Shown: positions 50,332 to 60,307, numbered from the stretch's first letter. The stretch: DNA of 64,000 nucleotides from Pseudomonas kairouanensis (GCF_004682055.1 NZ_QUZU01000020.1:39349-103348); one strand, 5' to 3'. Numbers and translations: made by a program. The notes: generated by a model from the sequence alone, not told the origin.

Positions 50332-50916
50332 ATGCCAGCTAAAAAACCTCAGGCTGCTGCCCTTGCTGTAAAAAAACAACCCAAGCCGAAAGTGCCTGCA
50401 AAAGCTAAAGCACCCGCCTCTTCAAGTAAAACCATAACGCTGAAGCAAAAGAAAAACCCCAAGTTCCTGGACCGCCTGTTCATCCCCGGAAGAACCCAGG
50501 GTATCGAGGGTTACCACGCGGGTGTTCCTAAGTGGCTGATTCAGTTTGGGCTGAACGTTACGGTCTATAGAAACTGGACCGCCAAAGTCGGCGATATCAT
50601 CACGGTTGGTATTTTGATCAGCCCAACAGAATTGCGCCCATTGAAGGCCATGCAATTAAAAGAGGGCGACGAAAACAAGACAGCGTACTACTTCACCTTA
50701 CCTCCAGGTGCGCTACCAGACGGCATCTGTGATTTGGTCTACACCGCGCACTATGCAGGGACCAATGATTACGACCAGTCTTATCCGCTAAAAACCGTTA
50801 TCAAAACTGATGAGCCCGGCGGCGAAGACTCCGGCTTCCCCGCAACTGGCCATCCAAACCTCAAATTCGAGCTGTCGGACACCGAGGTGTCCCCCCCATT
50901 GCAACACGGGGCGTGA
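50332..50916 (+). CDS. Ig-like repeat protein, 5' part of a gene split at a poly-C run
   Basis: 194 residues. A lysine/alanine/proline-rich N-terminus (about 45 residues) is followed by beta-rich sequence with a bacterial Ig-like repeat pattern. A second repeat begins near residue 160 (GGEDSG, GHPNLKFEL) but breaks off after a run of seven C at 50891-50897 and stops at 50914-50916. The same repeat continues in the next frame. Comparison with complete copies in the 1343-aa neighbour shows a shift of minus one. A ribosome-binding stretch GGGAGAG precedes the ATG. Function unknown; no secretion signal visible. Confidence 0.75.
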   Translation: MPAKKPQAAALAVKKQPKPKVPAKAKAPASSSKTITLKQKKNPKFLDRLFIPGRTQGIEGYHAGVPKWLIQFGLNVTVYRNWTAKVGDIITVGILISPTELRPLKAMQLKEGDENKTAYYFTLPPGALPDGICDLVYTAHYAGTNDYDQSYPLKTVIKTDEPGGEDSGFPATGHPNLKFELSDTEVSPPLQHGA

Positions 50917-51872
50917 CCGTAAGGGTCAAGGCGTACCCCAACATGCACATCCTGGATAAAATTCATTTCCGGTGGGGTGGCCTCGAAATCATCAAACAGA
51001 TCAAGGGTGTAGGTCAGGAAACCGTCATTCTCGTCACACACGCCGATATTGTTGAAGCGGGTGATAGCTTTAACCTGAACGTCGATTTTTTGGTGGTTGA
51101 CTTTGTGGGGAACGCCTCAAAACGTGCTTCCGCACCCCAGCAAGTACTCGTCGATCTCGACAAATCAAAAGTAGAAGCGCCCGCCATTATGACGGACGAT
51201 CCTGAAGGTTATATCGACCTGGAGCGTCTCGATGGCCATAACCTGGAGCTTGAGCTCTATACACCGAGATCTATTGGCCTGGCGGGTGATATTTACGATA
51301 TGACATTCAGGTCCTATCCAAGACTGGGCGGCGTCGTCGTACACCGAACCTTCAAGACAATCGAGGCACCCGGTATACCCCATTATGTGACGGTACCCTA
51401 CGGTGTTGTTCGATCTGCTGTCGGGGGCAAGGCTGAAGCCAGCTTCGTATTGAGAAAGACCGCCGCACCTTACGAGGTGTTTTCGAAAAAACGATTCGCC
51501 CAGGTTGTAGGCAGCATCATTTATATAGATGCACCATTTTTCGAAGGTTATACCAATGAAGTAAACCCGATCCCTTCTTCCCTGGTCTTTGTCTGTCCTT
51601 GGTTTGAATGGCGCAATCCCACAGATGAACTCACGATTGTGATTCGTCATGAAAAACGAAACCATGAAACGCTGATTTACAGCGATACCCGCATCGTGGG
51701 TACTTCCTGGCCACACGGTTCGCCCGTCAAACGGTTGGTTTACAAACAAGACCTCGAACAATTCCGGGGATTGGAAGTCGAGATTTACTTCGTGTACCGG
51801 GCAGGCCAGGTCAAGGCGAGTTCACAAGATATCAACGAGTCGCTGCGCAACCATATCCAGTTTGGACAGTAA
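50913..51872 (+). CDS. Ig-like repeat protein, 3' part of the split gene
   Basis: The frame opens at a GTG at 50913 overlapping the previous stop by four bases; no ribosome-binding site is visible. It begins in the middle of an Ig-like repeat (V-T-V-R-V-K-A-Y-P-N-M...WGG), the equivalent of V-I-R-V-T-P-Y-S-D-M in the next gene. About 319 residues of beta-rich sequence follow. It could be translated alone by coupling, but the mid-repeat start argues that the two halves form one protein of about 515 residues in an ancestral or shifted form. It is followed after 21 bases by the 1343-aa gene, probably one operon. Confidence 0.7.
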   Translation: MTVRVKAYPNMHILDKIHFRWGGLEIIKQIKGVGQETVILVTHADIVEAGDSFNLNVDFLVVDFVGNASKRASAPQQVLVDLDKSKVEAPAIMTDDPEGYIDLERLDGHNLELELYTPRSIGLAGDIYDMTFRSYPRLGGVVVHRTFKTIEAPGIPHYVTVPYGVVRSAVGGKAEASFVLRKTAAPYEVFSKKRFAQVVGSIIYIDAPFFEGYTNEVNPIPSSLVFVCPWFEWRNPTDELTIVIRHEKRNHETLIYSDTRIVGTSWPHGSPVKRLVYKQDLEQFRGLEVEIYFVYRAGQVKASSQDINESLRNHIQFGQ

Positions 51873-51893
51873 CGCAGCTGACGGGAGAGAGCT

Positions 51894-54800
51894 ATGTCTA
51901 ACAAAACCCAAGTCACTCAACAGGACGTTCCGTCACTGGGGAGGCTGTCGATTCCTGGGCTTTTTCCCGCACACGACTGGGCGCCGGATATAGACGGTTA
52001 TCTAGGGCGCGACAGCATCGACAAACCCTTGTTGGTCTATGTGTCTCTTCCCCATGACGCCCACGAAGGGCAATTGCTGGAGTTGTTCAGGGACAATACC
52101 CAACTGCCGGTTGCCCACACCTTTGTCAGAAAGGAGGACCTGCAGCGTGCGCACGTTCCCCTGGTGCTTCCCGCCTACGCCATCTACCCCAGCCTGATCG
52201 ACACCTTGGTGTGTCGCATCAACCAAACTGGCGATTACAGTCAGCCAATGCGTTTGGGAGTCAACCTTGACTTCCCCGTAGGCGCAGACCCCGACCCTCT
52301 ACAGTCAGGCCATCAGGGTTTATCCGTGGGGCTGCCTGCGGACATCGCAATCGACGGTATCAGCGAGCCACGGGCTCGCCAAAACGTAGTGATCCGGGTG
52401 ACGCCCTATTCCGACATGGCAGCTCATGATCGGTTGTTATTGTGCTGGGGCAATCAGAAAATCCTGCGCTGGGTCGACCCCACAGAAGTGGGCAAGACCA
52501 TCGACATACGGGTGCACTACACAACGATCTTGAAAGCCCGAGACAGCGAAGGCTTGTTGGTTACCCTCCAGGTGCGTGGGTATACCGGAAACCTGATGGT
52601 CCCGTCGGCGCGATGGTCGGCTGGCGCTTATGTGCACGTATACGCACAAGGCGACACGATGGAGTCGCCTGTTGTCGTCCCTATGAACGACACAACCAGG
52701 GAGATCACCCTCGCAGACGTGGCAGATCTGCCTGTGACTGCGTATGTCTTCGCCTCCCGCAACGTATTCGAAACTGCCGACAAGCTGCATTTTCATTGGG
52801 TAATGACCGATGCCCAAGGCAGGACACTTACCCACAGCGAGACACAGACTGTACACAAAGTCGGCCAGAGCTATACCTTTAATCTGGCGAACTCGCAAAT
52901 CAGCAAGCTGGGCCAAGGCCACCTGACGATGAGTTACTCGCTGGAAAAACGCGACAGAATTCTATATTCCCAGTCAGCAAGCGCCACCGTAAATGGCCAG
53001 ATTCACCAATGGCCAGCACCGAAGGTAATCGGAGTCAGTGAAAAGGGTTTGTTGCCCAGCACAGGGCAAGCCACCACCGTTGTGCTGCCCTGGGACGACA
53101 GTTGGCACTCGGAAACGCGCCTGACCCTGGTCTGGCAAGTACCTGAACCACATTGTGCGGTTGAATACCGTTGCAGCCGCAGCGTTGGCGAGCGCCCGGA
53201 TAACAACTTAATTGAGTTTCAGGTCCCAGCCCTTGAGGTTAAACGCTTCGAAGGGCGACGGTCGCAAATGTTCTGCGTGATAGAGCAAGGACAAGGGTAT
53301 CGGGACGAGTCGCGCTGCCTTCACCTGCAAGTGGGCCCGTTGCAACCGCAAATGCAAGCGCCGAGTATCGACCGGCTTAACCATGGCTACTTCCTTGACC
53401 CTGGCGACGTACCCAACGGTGTAGACGTGATCATCAAAGGAGCACCAGTGGGTTTGATCTGGCTCTACTGGAGCGGCCCCAAGTCCCACTTGGGCATTCC
53501 CTTGCTTGTACAACGCCCGCAAGATTTGACATTTCACGTGCCTGCACGGTATGTGCAAGACAACCTCAATAACACGGTGAAAGCCTATTGGACACTTACA
53601 GTCGCGGACGCACCCGTACGTTACTCTGAAGTGCAGACATTGCACATTACCCGCAAGAAGCCCAAACCACGTCCTGCCGTGCCCCGCAAACCTGGACGCC
53701 GTGACAACGAACTGCCGCCGATTGTAATCCCGAACCTGTTTGCCCCTCGCGAAGGTGATACCGAGTCAGATGGCGCCATGGGCATACGACATGCCGAGCA
53801 AGATTACGATGTCTTGTTGAAGAAGCCGGCTGTAATCCCTTTGAACAGCTATATTCGATTGTTTTGGGACAGCCCAACGCAACCGGTTAGCCACTTGATC
53901 GTTGATGAGAGAAACATCAACGTGGACTACTTTACGATCAGGGTGCCCAAAGAGCGTATACGCTCTGCGTGGGCTTACCCTTTTTGCATTATCAAACCCC
54001 CCAGCGACAATGAAACACCCACCCGCCCCTTGGCTATCTGGGTCGACCTGACACGTCCGGGTGGGCGTGACCCTAATGATGAAATACCAGGGCATCAAGG
54101 TTTGGCATTTGTTTTGCCGCGTGATATCGAGATTGATGGCGTTGACGATGATCGGGCGAAATTGAATATCGATATAGAAATACAGCCTTACCTCAACATG
54201 GGCGTCTTCGATACTTGTTTTATCGCGTGGGGATCACAGTTGGTCAGCCATGTGGTATCGGCCAGCGAGGTGGGCAATTCATTTATCATGACTGTTAGTT
54301 ATCTGACTATTCAGCAGGCTGGCGACAATGACATGCTGACGGTGGCAATGCAGGTCATGAACCGTGCCGGTAGCTACCCTGATGAGTATGCGCGCTGGTC
54401 AGCCCCCAAAACGGTTCGTGTTGGGCTCGATGCCGACTTACTGGAGCCGCCGTACCTGCCGAGATTCTTAAATGACATAGTCGACTTGGATATACTGGCG
54501 GGCGCGCCGTTAGAAGTGCACATGTACATACTTCGCGCAGACGCCGAGGTCGGAGATGAACTACTCTTCATAGTACAGGGCGTTGACGCGGAAAATTTGA
54601 CCATCGCCCACACAGAACTAATCAATATCGACAGGGTGCCAAAGCTGTATAGCTTTTGGATTGGCAATAAAACTATAACAGCGTTGGCCGATAGCACCGC
54701 CACACTCTCATACGAACTTTATAGTATTAACAATAAAGTTAAAAAATATTCGAGAAAGCTGACAGCCCCTATTATTGGCCGATATATACCCTGGCCAGCG

Positions 54801-55925
54801 TTGGACATACTAGAAGATGACGACAAAGGCTACCTCAGCCCTGACGTTTCGAAGGCAACAGCGGTTTTTTATGCACAGCCGGGCTGGACACCTGAGCATT
54901 GGCTAACGGTTAGTTGGACGGCCTCCGATTCAGATGGCACTGTCACGTTTTTTCAACAAAGACTCGTTGGTATTATCCCACCAGATGGAAAAATGGTATT
55001 TGAATTTTCCAGCCCGGACATTGTTAGTTTCAACGGTATGATAGTAAGCATCCTGTACACATTGCAGGATAGACAAGTGAACCCAGAGTTCAGAAGGAAT
55101 TCGCTGCCTTTGTACCTACGGGTGGGTGAATTAAAAAAAGGGTTGGATTTTCCAATTGTGCATTTGGCCAAGGGGGATTGGTTGGGTGAAAATTTGGTTC
55201 CAGCAACGGGAGCTACGGGAGAAATACCGTTCATTGAAACCGTGAAGGGAGATACATTGATACTGGAGTTTCTGGGCGAAACGCCAGAACTGAGTGATAG
55301 TTTAACATTTAAGTTAGACGACGCCTCGGCAGGCAAAGCAGTTCCCTTTACTCTAACGAAGAATTTGATAACCGCCAATCTAAATAAGCGCGTAGCACTT
55401 ACTTATAAGCTTGAACGCGAAGGACAACTCCCTCGCTTCTCTAAGACATTGTCTCTTATTATAGAAAGACGGACGCCCGTACTTTCCGACAACTTTGAAA
55501 ATATCGCCACTCAGCTTGTTGGCCCAGCCGGAACAGTCGAAACGTCCAGCATGCAGATCTTAAACGTGAGTGGTGTTAGCCAATGTGGTGTTAGTGGATA
55601 CCTATATACGTACGCAATGATGCGGGTGGGGCAAAGCATTTCCCTGAGTCACGAGACGCATGCAGATGACAATCCCCAAGTGGTACGCCTGACGTTTAAA
55701 TTTCACTATCGATTTGTTAAATTTGCAATCACCTGGCTTCATTATCCCGCAGAAATTAAATTTTTTGATGGCGGAACTCTTCTCTATACGTATCGCGCTC
55801 AAGGATTACCCAACCACCTAAATGAATGGATCCAATATACAGCGAGCGCTGGCCACATAATCACCCATATTGACGTCACAACGACGGACCATTCGTTCCT
55901 TGACTTTTTCACCTACCGTTTATAA
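51894..55925 (+). CDS. Giant protein with Ig-like repeats and an internal duplication (1343 aa)
   Basis: 1343 residues with GGGAGAG upstream of the ATG. No signal peptide or membrane helix is seen. The GHQGL-x-LP-DI-IDG...RWSA module occurs at about residues 139-250 and again near 732-845, each followed by similar DVADLPVTAYVFA / ILAGAPLEVHMYIL and DKGYLSP / EKGLLPS segments, so a block of about 590 residues is duplicated. Repeats resemble bacterial Ig-like domains common in pseudomonad surface proteins. The last 150 residues form a different, probably beta-sandwich, domain ending HSFLDFFTYRL. GC content falls in the last third. Role unknown; adhesion or binding is inference. Confidence 0.85.
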   Translation: MSNKTQVTQQDVPSLGRLSIPGLFPAHDWAPDIDGYLGRDSIDKPLLVYVSLPHDAHEGQLLELFRDNTQLPVAHTFVRKEDLQRAHVPLVLPAYAIYPSLIDTLVCRINQTGDYSQPMRLGVNLDFPVGADPDPLQSGHQGLSVGLPADIAIDGISEPRARQNVVIRVTPYSDMAAHDRLLLCWGNQKILRWVDPTEVGKTIDIRVHYTTILKARDSEGLLVTLQVRGYTGNLMVPSARWSAGAYVHVYAQGDTMESPVVVPMNDTTREITLADVADLPVTAYVFASRNVFETADKLHFHWVMTDAQGRTLTHSETQTVHKVGQSYTFNLANSQISKLGQGHLTMSYSLEKRDRILYSQSASATVNGQIHQWPAPKVIGVSEKGLLPSTGQATTVVLPWDDSWHSETRLTLVWQVPEPHCAVEYRCSRSVGERPDNNLIEFQVPALEVKRFEGRRSQMFCVIEQGQGYRDESRCLHLQVGPLQPQMQAPSIDRLNHGYFLDPGDVPNGVDVIIKGAPVGLIWLYWSGPKSHLGIPLLVQRPQDLTFHVPARYVQDNLNNTVKAYWTLTVADAPVRYSEVQTLHITRKKPKPRPAVPRKPGRRDNELPPIVIPNLFAPREGDTESDGAMGIRHAEQDYDVLLKKPAVIPLNSYIRLFWDSPTQPVSHLIVDERNINVDYFTIRVPKERIRSAWAYPFCIIKPPSDNETPTRPLAIWVDLTRPGGRDPNDEIPGHQGLAFVLPRDIEIDGVDDDRAKLNIDIEIQPYLNMGVFDTCFIAWGSQLVSHVVSASEVGNSFIMTVSYLTIQQAGDNDMLTVAMQVMNRAGSYPDEYARWSAPKTVRVGLDADLLEPPYLPRFLNDIVDLDILAGAPLEVHMYILRADAEVGDELLFIVQGVDAENLTIAHTELINIDRVPKLYSFWIGNKTITALADSTATLSYELYSINNKVKKYSRKLTAPIIGRYIPWPALDILEDDDKGYLSPDVSKATAVFYAQPGWTPEHWLTVSWTASDSDGTVTFFQQRLVGIIPPDGKMVFEFSSPDIVSFNGMIVSILYTLQDRQVNPEFRRNSLPLYLRVGELKKGLDFPIVHLAKGDWLGENLVPATGATGEIPFIETVKGDTLILEFLGETPELSDSLTFKLDDASAGKAVPFTLTKNLITANLNKRVALTYKLEREGQLPRFSKTLSLIIERRTPVLSDNFENIATQLVGPAGTVETSSMQILNVSGVSQCGVSGYLYTYAMMRVGQSISLSHETHADDNPQVVRLTFKFHYRFVKFAITWLHYPAEIKFFDGGTLLYTYRAQGLPNHLNEWIQYTASAGHIITHIDVTTTDHSFLDFFTYRL

Positions 55926-55926
55926 C

Positions 55927-58182
55927 TCAGGAAACTTCCCACCACCCCGGCAACAACTGCCGCACCCGCGGCTCCCCAAACCGGTCATCAATCAACATGA
56001 CCACCCCACGATCGTGCTGGCTGCGGATCACCCTCCCCGCCGCCTGCACGACCTTTTGAATACCGGGGTACAGGTACGTGTAGTCGTACCCCGCGCCAAA
56101 AATGGCGCCCATGCGCAGTTTCATCTGCTCATTGACGGGGTTTAGTTGCGGCAGCCCCAAGGTGGCAATGAACGCGCCGATCAAGCGACTGCCCGGCAAG
56201 TCGATCCCCTCGCCAAACGCCCCGCCCAAAACAGCAAACCCTACGCCCTGGCTGTGCTGGGTGAACTGTTCAAGAAACGCCTGCCGCTCGGCCTCGGCCA
56301 TACCGCGCGATTGCTGCCACAGCGCAATGTGCGGGTATTGACCGGCGAGCAGCTGCGCCACTTGTTGCAGGTAATCGAAGCTTGAGAAAAACGCCAGGTA
56401 GTTGCCCGGCTGTTTGGCGAACTGGTCGGCGATCAACTCGACGATGGGTTCAAGTGAAGCGCTGCGGTGGGCAAAGCGCGTCGAGATTTCATCGACGATA
56501 CGCACGTGCAACTGCTCGGCCTTGAATGGCGATTCCACATCGATCCACGCCGTGTCCGCTGGCAACCCCAGAAGGTCGGCGTAATAGTGCCGTGGACTTA
56601 ACGTTGCGGAAAACAACACGCTGCTGCGCGCAGCGGTCAAGCGTGGGCGGATGAATTCGGCGGGCACCACGTTGCGCAGGCACAGGGTCGAGCTGCTGCG
56701 TTTTGTGCTGAACTGGCGCTTGCTGATATCGAAGATAAAGTGCTCGTTGAACAACTCGGCGACCTTGGAAAACTGCAAGGCCTCGAAGTAGAAAGCTTGC
56801 AGGTCGCCGCTGAGTGCTTCGGGGTGGTCATTGAAATAGTCGCCCATGGTGCTGGCGCACAGGCTCAGCGCTTGCAGCAGTTTTTCGGGCCTGGCGGTGT
56901 AGGCCTGGTACGGAGCGATCTGGTCCTTATGCAGCGCATTCCACTCGCGGTTCAGGCGCTGCAAGGGTTTCTTCAACGCCTCGGGCGCGGTGTCGCGCAG
57001 GGTTTTGAGGCGGTACTGGTCGAGGCTCGCGCTGTACATCGCGCGGGCACGTTCCACCAGGTTGTGGGCTTCGTCCACCAGCACCGCGACGCGCCACTGG
57101 TTGAGTTGGGCCAGGCCGAAAAGCATGGCGCCAAAGTCGAAATAATAGTTGTAGTCGGCGACCACCAGGTCGGCCCAGCGCGCCATTTCCTGGCTCAGGT
57201 AGTAGGGGCAGACGTTGTGGGCAAGCGCCACGTCCCGCAGGTTGCGCTGGTCCAAAAGGCGCACCTTGGACGCGGCGGTGCGGGCCGCGGGCAGGCGGTC
57301 GTAAAAGCCCTTGGCCAAGGGGCAGGAATCGCCATGGCAGGCTTTGTCCAGGTGTTCGCAGGCTTTGTCTCGCGCGACCAGTTCCAATACGCGCAATGAC
57401 ACATCCTGGTTATTGGCATACAGCACTTGGGCGGCATCCAGGGCAAGCTTGCGACCCGGAGTCTTGGCGGTGAGGAAGAAAATCTTGTCCAGTTGCTGGG
57501 GCACCAGCGCCTTGAGCAACGGGAAGATCGTGCCAATGGTTTTGCCGATGCCCGTTGGCGCCTGGGCCATCAAGCAGCGGCCGGTGCTGACGGCCTTGTA
57601 CACCGACTCGGCCAGCACGCGCTGGCCGGCCCGGAACTCGGCATGGGGAAAGCCCAGATGGTGTGCGACGCTGTTGCGCGCCTGGCGGTGCTGCATCTCC
57701 TGTTCGGCCCAACCGAGAAACAGCGCACATTGCTGATTGAAGAACGGCTCAAGCTCGACAGCCTTGAAATGTTGGTTCAGCAGCGTTTCGCCTTCGCCGA
57801 CGATATCGAAGTACACCAGCGCCAGGTTGATCTCGGTAAGGCCCAGCTTTTGGCACATCAGCCAGCCATACACCTTGACCTGGGCCCAGTGCAGTTGCCG
57901 GTGGTTGGCGGGCTGGGCGTCGAGGTCGCCGCGATAGGTTTTCACTTCTTCCAGGCGGTTGGTGTCCGGGTCGTAGCCGTCCGCCCTGCCTCGTACCTTG
58001 AGTTGCTGGTACTCGCCTTCCAATGCCACTTCGTTCTGATAATGCGGGCTGCGGCGCGAGGCGACGGTACGATGGCCGACGATACCCTCTTGGGCGCTGG
58101 GAGACGGCGTGAAGCGCAGGTCGAGGTCGCCGACCTTGGCCGTGAACTCACACAGCGCCCGCACGGCCACGCTGTAACTCAA
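55927..58182 (-). CDS. DinG/XPD-like helicase with N-terminal RecB-like nuclease domain
   Basis: 751 residues from a TTG at 58182 that overlaps the upstream nuclease gene by four bases (TTGA); GGAG lies eight bases before it, and homology begins exactly here. Residues 60-110 show a PD-(D/E)XK/RecB-type nuclease pattern: GRADG, EEVKT and QVKVYGW. The helicase part has Walker A APTGIGKT (208-215), four cysteines near 275, 282, 287 and 325 for an iron-sulfur cluster, and DEAH at 370-373. It probably unwinds and processes damaged DNA with the FAN1-type nuclease encoded before it. An ATG start further upstream would lack homology. Confidence 0.88.
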   Translation of the reverse strand: MSYSVAVRALCEFTAKVGDLDLRFTPSPSAQEGIVGHRTVASRRSPHYQNEVALEGEYQQLKVRGRADGYDPDTNRLEEVKTYRGDLDAQPANHRQLHWAQVKVYGWLMCQKLGLTEINLALVYFDIVGEGETLLNQHFKAVELEPFFNQQCALFLGWAEQEMQHRQARNSVAHHLGFPHAEFRAGQRVLAESVYKAVSTGRCLMAQAPTGIGKTIGTIFPLLKALVPQQLDKIFFLTAKTPGRKLALDAAQVLYANNQDVSLRVLELVARDKACEHLDKACHGDSCPLAKGFYDRLPAARTAASKVRLLDQRNLRDVALAHNVCPYYLSQEMARWADLVVADYNYYFDFGAMLFGLAQLNQWRVAVLVDEAHNLVERARAMYSASLDQYRLKTLRDTAPEALKKPLQRLNREWNALHKDQIAPYQAYTARPEKLLQALSLCASTMGDYFNDHPEALSGDLQAFYFEALQFSKVAELFNEHFIFDISKRQFSTKRSSSTLCLRNVVPAEFIRPRLTAARSSVLFSATLSPRHYYADLLGLPADTAWIDVESPFKAEQLHVRIVDEISTRFAHRSASLEPIVELIADQFAKQPGNYLAFFSSFDYLQQVAQLLAGQYPHIALWQQSRGMAEAERQAFLEQFTQHSQGVGFAVLGGAFGEGIDLPGSRLIGAFIATLGLPQLNPVNEQMKLRMGAIFGAGYDYTYLYPGIQKVVQAAGRVIRSQHDRGVVMLIDDRFGEPRVRQLLPGWWEVS

Positions 58183-59828
58183 GCCGACTGCTCCGCCCAG
58201 CGTACGTAACAGACGGTGACCGGCATCTGGTACTGGCCGCAGAACTCCAGCCAGCGCAGTTGGTTGTCTTGCAGGCGGTCGCCGGGGCCTTTGACTTCGA
58301 TCATGCGGTAGGTCTTTTGCGCCGGCCAGAACTGGATCAAGTCCGGCATGCCGGCGCGGTTGGCACGAATATCCAGCAGCAAGCGTTCGAACCAATAGCG
58401 CAGGTGTTCGGCGGGCAGGCATTCCAAGGCCTGGTCCAGCAGTTCTTCACTGAGCAGGTTCCAGAATACAAAGGGGGATTGGATGCCCCATTTATCAGCG
58501 TAACGCTGGCGGATGGTGGCCTTGTAGCGCTCATCCTGCAATTGCTCGAAACACGCAGCGAACAACGGCGCACGGCGCTGGTGGAAATCTTCACTGTGCA
58601 GGTCCGCCGGGCCCCGTTGGAACGGGTGGAAAAACGAGCCTGGCAACGGCGCAAAGATCACCTCCCAGCACAGCAGCCCGAACAACGAATTGATCAGGCC
58701 GTTTTCCACGTAGTGCACCGGGCCTTCCGGTTCGCTCAGGTGGGCCTGTACGTAGTACTCCACCGACATCAGTGGGTCTGGCAGTGCGAGGTCCAGGTCC
58801 AGGCGCGTGACGGGACGCGGCTTGGTTTTGGGCAGCGCCGGCTCACCGAGTTTTCGCCGCAGTCGCGGCACTACACGCAGCAAGTGCTGTTGTTCGGCGG
58901 CGCTTTGCGGTGCCTGTTGTGCTGCGATCGCCAGGGCCATGGCCTGGGCGTAATCCTCCTGGCGCTCGAATACACGGATCAACCGTGAGCGCGCGCCGGG
59001 GTAGGTGCAAGTGCGGTAGATCTGCTGTGCCAGGTCCAGCTCGGCCATGCGTTCACAAGACTGCCCGATCTGGAACAACAGCTTGGCGCGGCGTTTTTCC
59101 AACCAGGGGTTATCGGTGCTGAGGCTGGCGATGTCGGCCAGCACGGCCTCCAGTGCCTCACCGGCTTCAAAGGCCTGCTGGCATTGGTGCAGGAATAAAA
59201 AGCCGTGCACGTCGTCACGGCTGCGCAAACCGCGGGACGCAGCACAGAATTCGACTTTTTCGTAGGTGTAAATACCAAGGTCTGCCAGCACGAACTCGGA
59301 CCAGTCCTGATGCAAGTTGCCGAAGAACATCAGGCGCAGGCGGTCGCACAAGTCCATCACGCTGAGGCTGTACAAAGTGTCGGCCAGGTTGGGGCACCAT
59401 CCGGCAAAGCTGCGGCTTTCGGTGAACTGTGTTGCCAAGCCTTCAAGCCAGTCGGCTTTGTTGCCCTTGGGTTGCGCGATCCAGGGTTTGAACGCACCCA
59501 GGATTTCGCCTTTTTGCAACAGGCCGAACAGTGTTTCAAAGGTCAATGGGCATTCGCACTGTACCCATCCCAATTCAAGTAGCGGTGCAGCGGCGGCATG
59601 GGTGCAGCCGATCTCTGAATAGTTGAGCTTGCCTGCGCGAAAATGCACGCCCTTGCGCATCACCATGCGTACCAACAGCGCCTGGGAAGCCTGGGGCAAG
59701 CTGTCGAATTGCTGAATGAAATGCTCTTCGTCGGGTTCGAGCAAATCCCCATAGCGCTGCCCCAGCCAATGCAGGACCTGGCGGAAGTTATGCAGGTAAT
59801 AGAGCGGGTCGTCGAGGGGGTTGGCCAT
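58179..59828 (-). CDS. FAN1-type VRR-NUC nuclease
   Basis: 549 residues. The C-terminal VRR-NUC domain carries the PD-(D/E)XK residues: GMPDLIQF (Asp near 496), MIEVKGPGDRLQDNQLRWL (Glu near 511, Lys near 513). The N-terminal part is helical and matches the SAP/TPR-like regions of bacterial FAN1, in which a structure from P. aeruginosa is known. FAN1 cleaves 5' flaps and processes DNA interstrand crosslinks. Four-base overlap with the helicase gene downstream shows coupled expression. Length is usual for bacterial FAN1. Confidence 0.87.
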   Translation of the reverse strand: MANPLDDPLYYLHNFRQVLHWLGQRYGDLLEPDEEHFIQQFDSLPQASQALLVRMVMRKGVHFRAGKLNYSEIGCTHAAAAPLLELGWVQCECPLTFETLFGLLQKGEILGAFKPWIAQPKGNKADWLEGLATQFTESRSFAGWCPNLADTLYSLSVMDLCDRLRLMFFGNLHQDWSEFVLADLGIYTYEKVEFCAASRGLRSRDDVHGFLFLHQCQQAFEAGEALEAVLADIASLSTDNPWLEKRRAKLLFQIGQSCERMAELDLAQQIYRTCTYPGARSRLIRVFERQEDYAQAMALAIAAQQAPQSAAEQQHLLRVVPRLRRKLGEPALPKTKPRPVTRLDLDLALPDPLMSVEYYVQAHLSEPEGPVHYVENGLINSLFGLLCWEVIFAPLPGSFFHPFQRGPADLHSEDFHQRRAPLFAACFEQLQDERYKATIRQRYADKWGIQSPFVFWNLLSEELLDQALECLPAEHLRYWFERLLLDIRANRAGMPDLIQFWPAQKTYRMIEVKGPGDRLQDNQLRWLEFCGQYQMPVTVCYVRWAEQSA

Positions 59829-60014
59829 GGCAAACGGGGATCAAATACTGGTTATGCATACAGAGTGCCGTCGCCTGGCCGTTGTTGCAATCGGTAATAG
59901 ATAAATGGTCCACGCAACTTTTTGTATAAAAGTGATCAGATGGGGAAGTCGTTAGCGTAAAATTTGTGGCCCGCAGCCATGACGCGGGATTTTTCAGGGT
60001 TAAAGGTAAAGGTT

Positions 60015-60239
60015 ATGAACATGAAGAATTTGGGTCTGCCACTGGTTGCACTCACTTTTCTGGTATTGACCGGTTGCGCAACGCAAACCGTGGTAACACT
60101 CCAAAACGGCACACAATATTTGACCAAGGACCAGCCAAAAACCGAGACCGCCGACGGTTTCTACGAATTCACCGATATCGCTGGCAAGCGCGTACGGGTG
60201 AAGGCTGCCGACGTGGCCACCGTCATCAAGGAAAAGTGA
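60015..60239 (+). CDS. Small lipoprotein, YgdI/YgdR family
   Basis: 74 residues from the ATG at 60015 (a second ATG two codons later is possible). The signal peptide has a lipobox LVLTGC, so mature Cys is near residue 21. The short beta domain follows, with V-T-L-Q-N-G-T-Q-Y-L-T-K-D-Q-P-K, G-F-Y-E-F-T-D-I-A-G-K-R-V-R-V-K, the YgdI/YgdR pattern. Anchored in the inner or outer membrane. Function unknown. Confidence 0.85.
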   Translation: MNMKNLGLPLVALTFLVLTGCATQTVVTLQNGTQYLTKDQPKTETADGFYEFTDIAGKRVRVKAADVATVIKEK

Positions 60240-60307
60240 GTTCTAACGGCCAGCACCCCGAAAACGTGGGAGCTGGGCCCACCGTTTTTTCGTGTCTAAC
60301 GCAGTTC

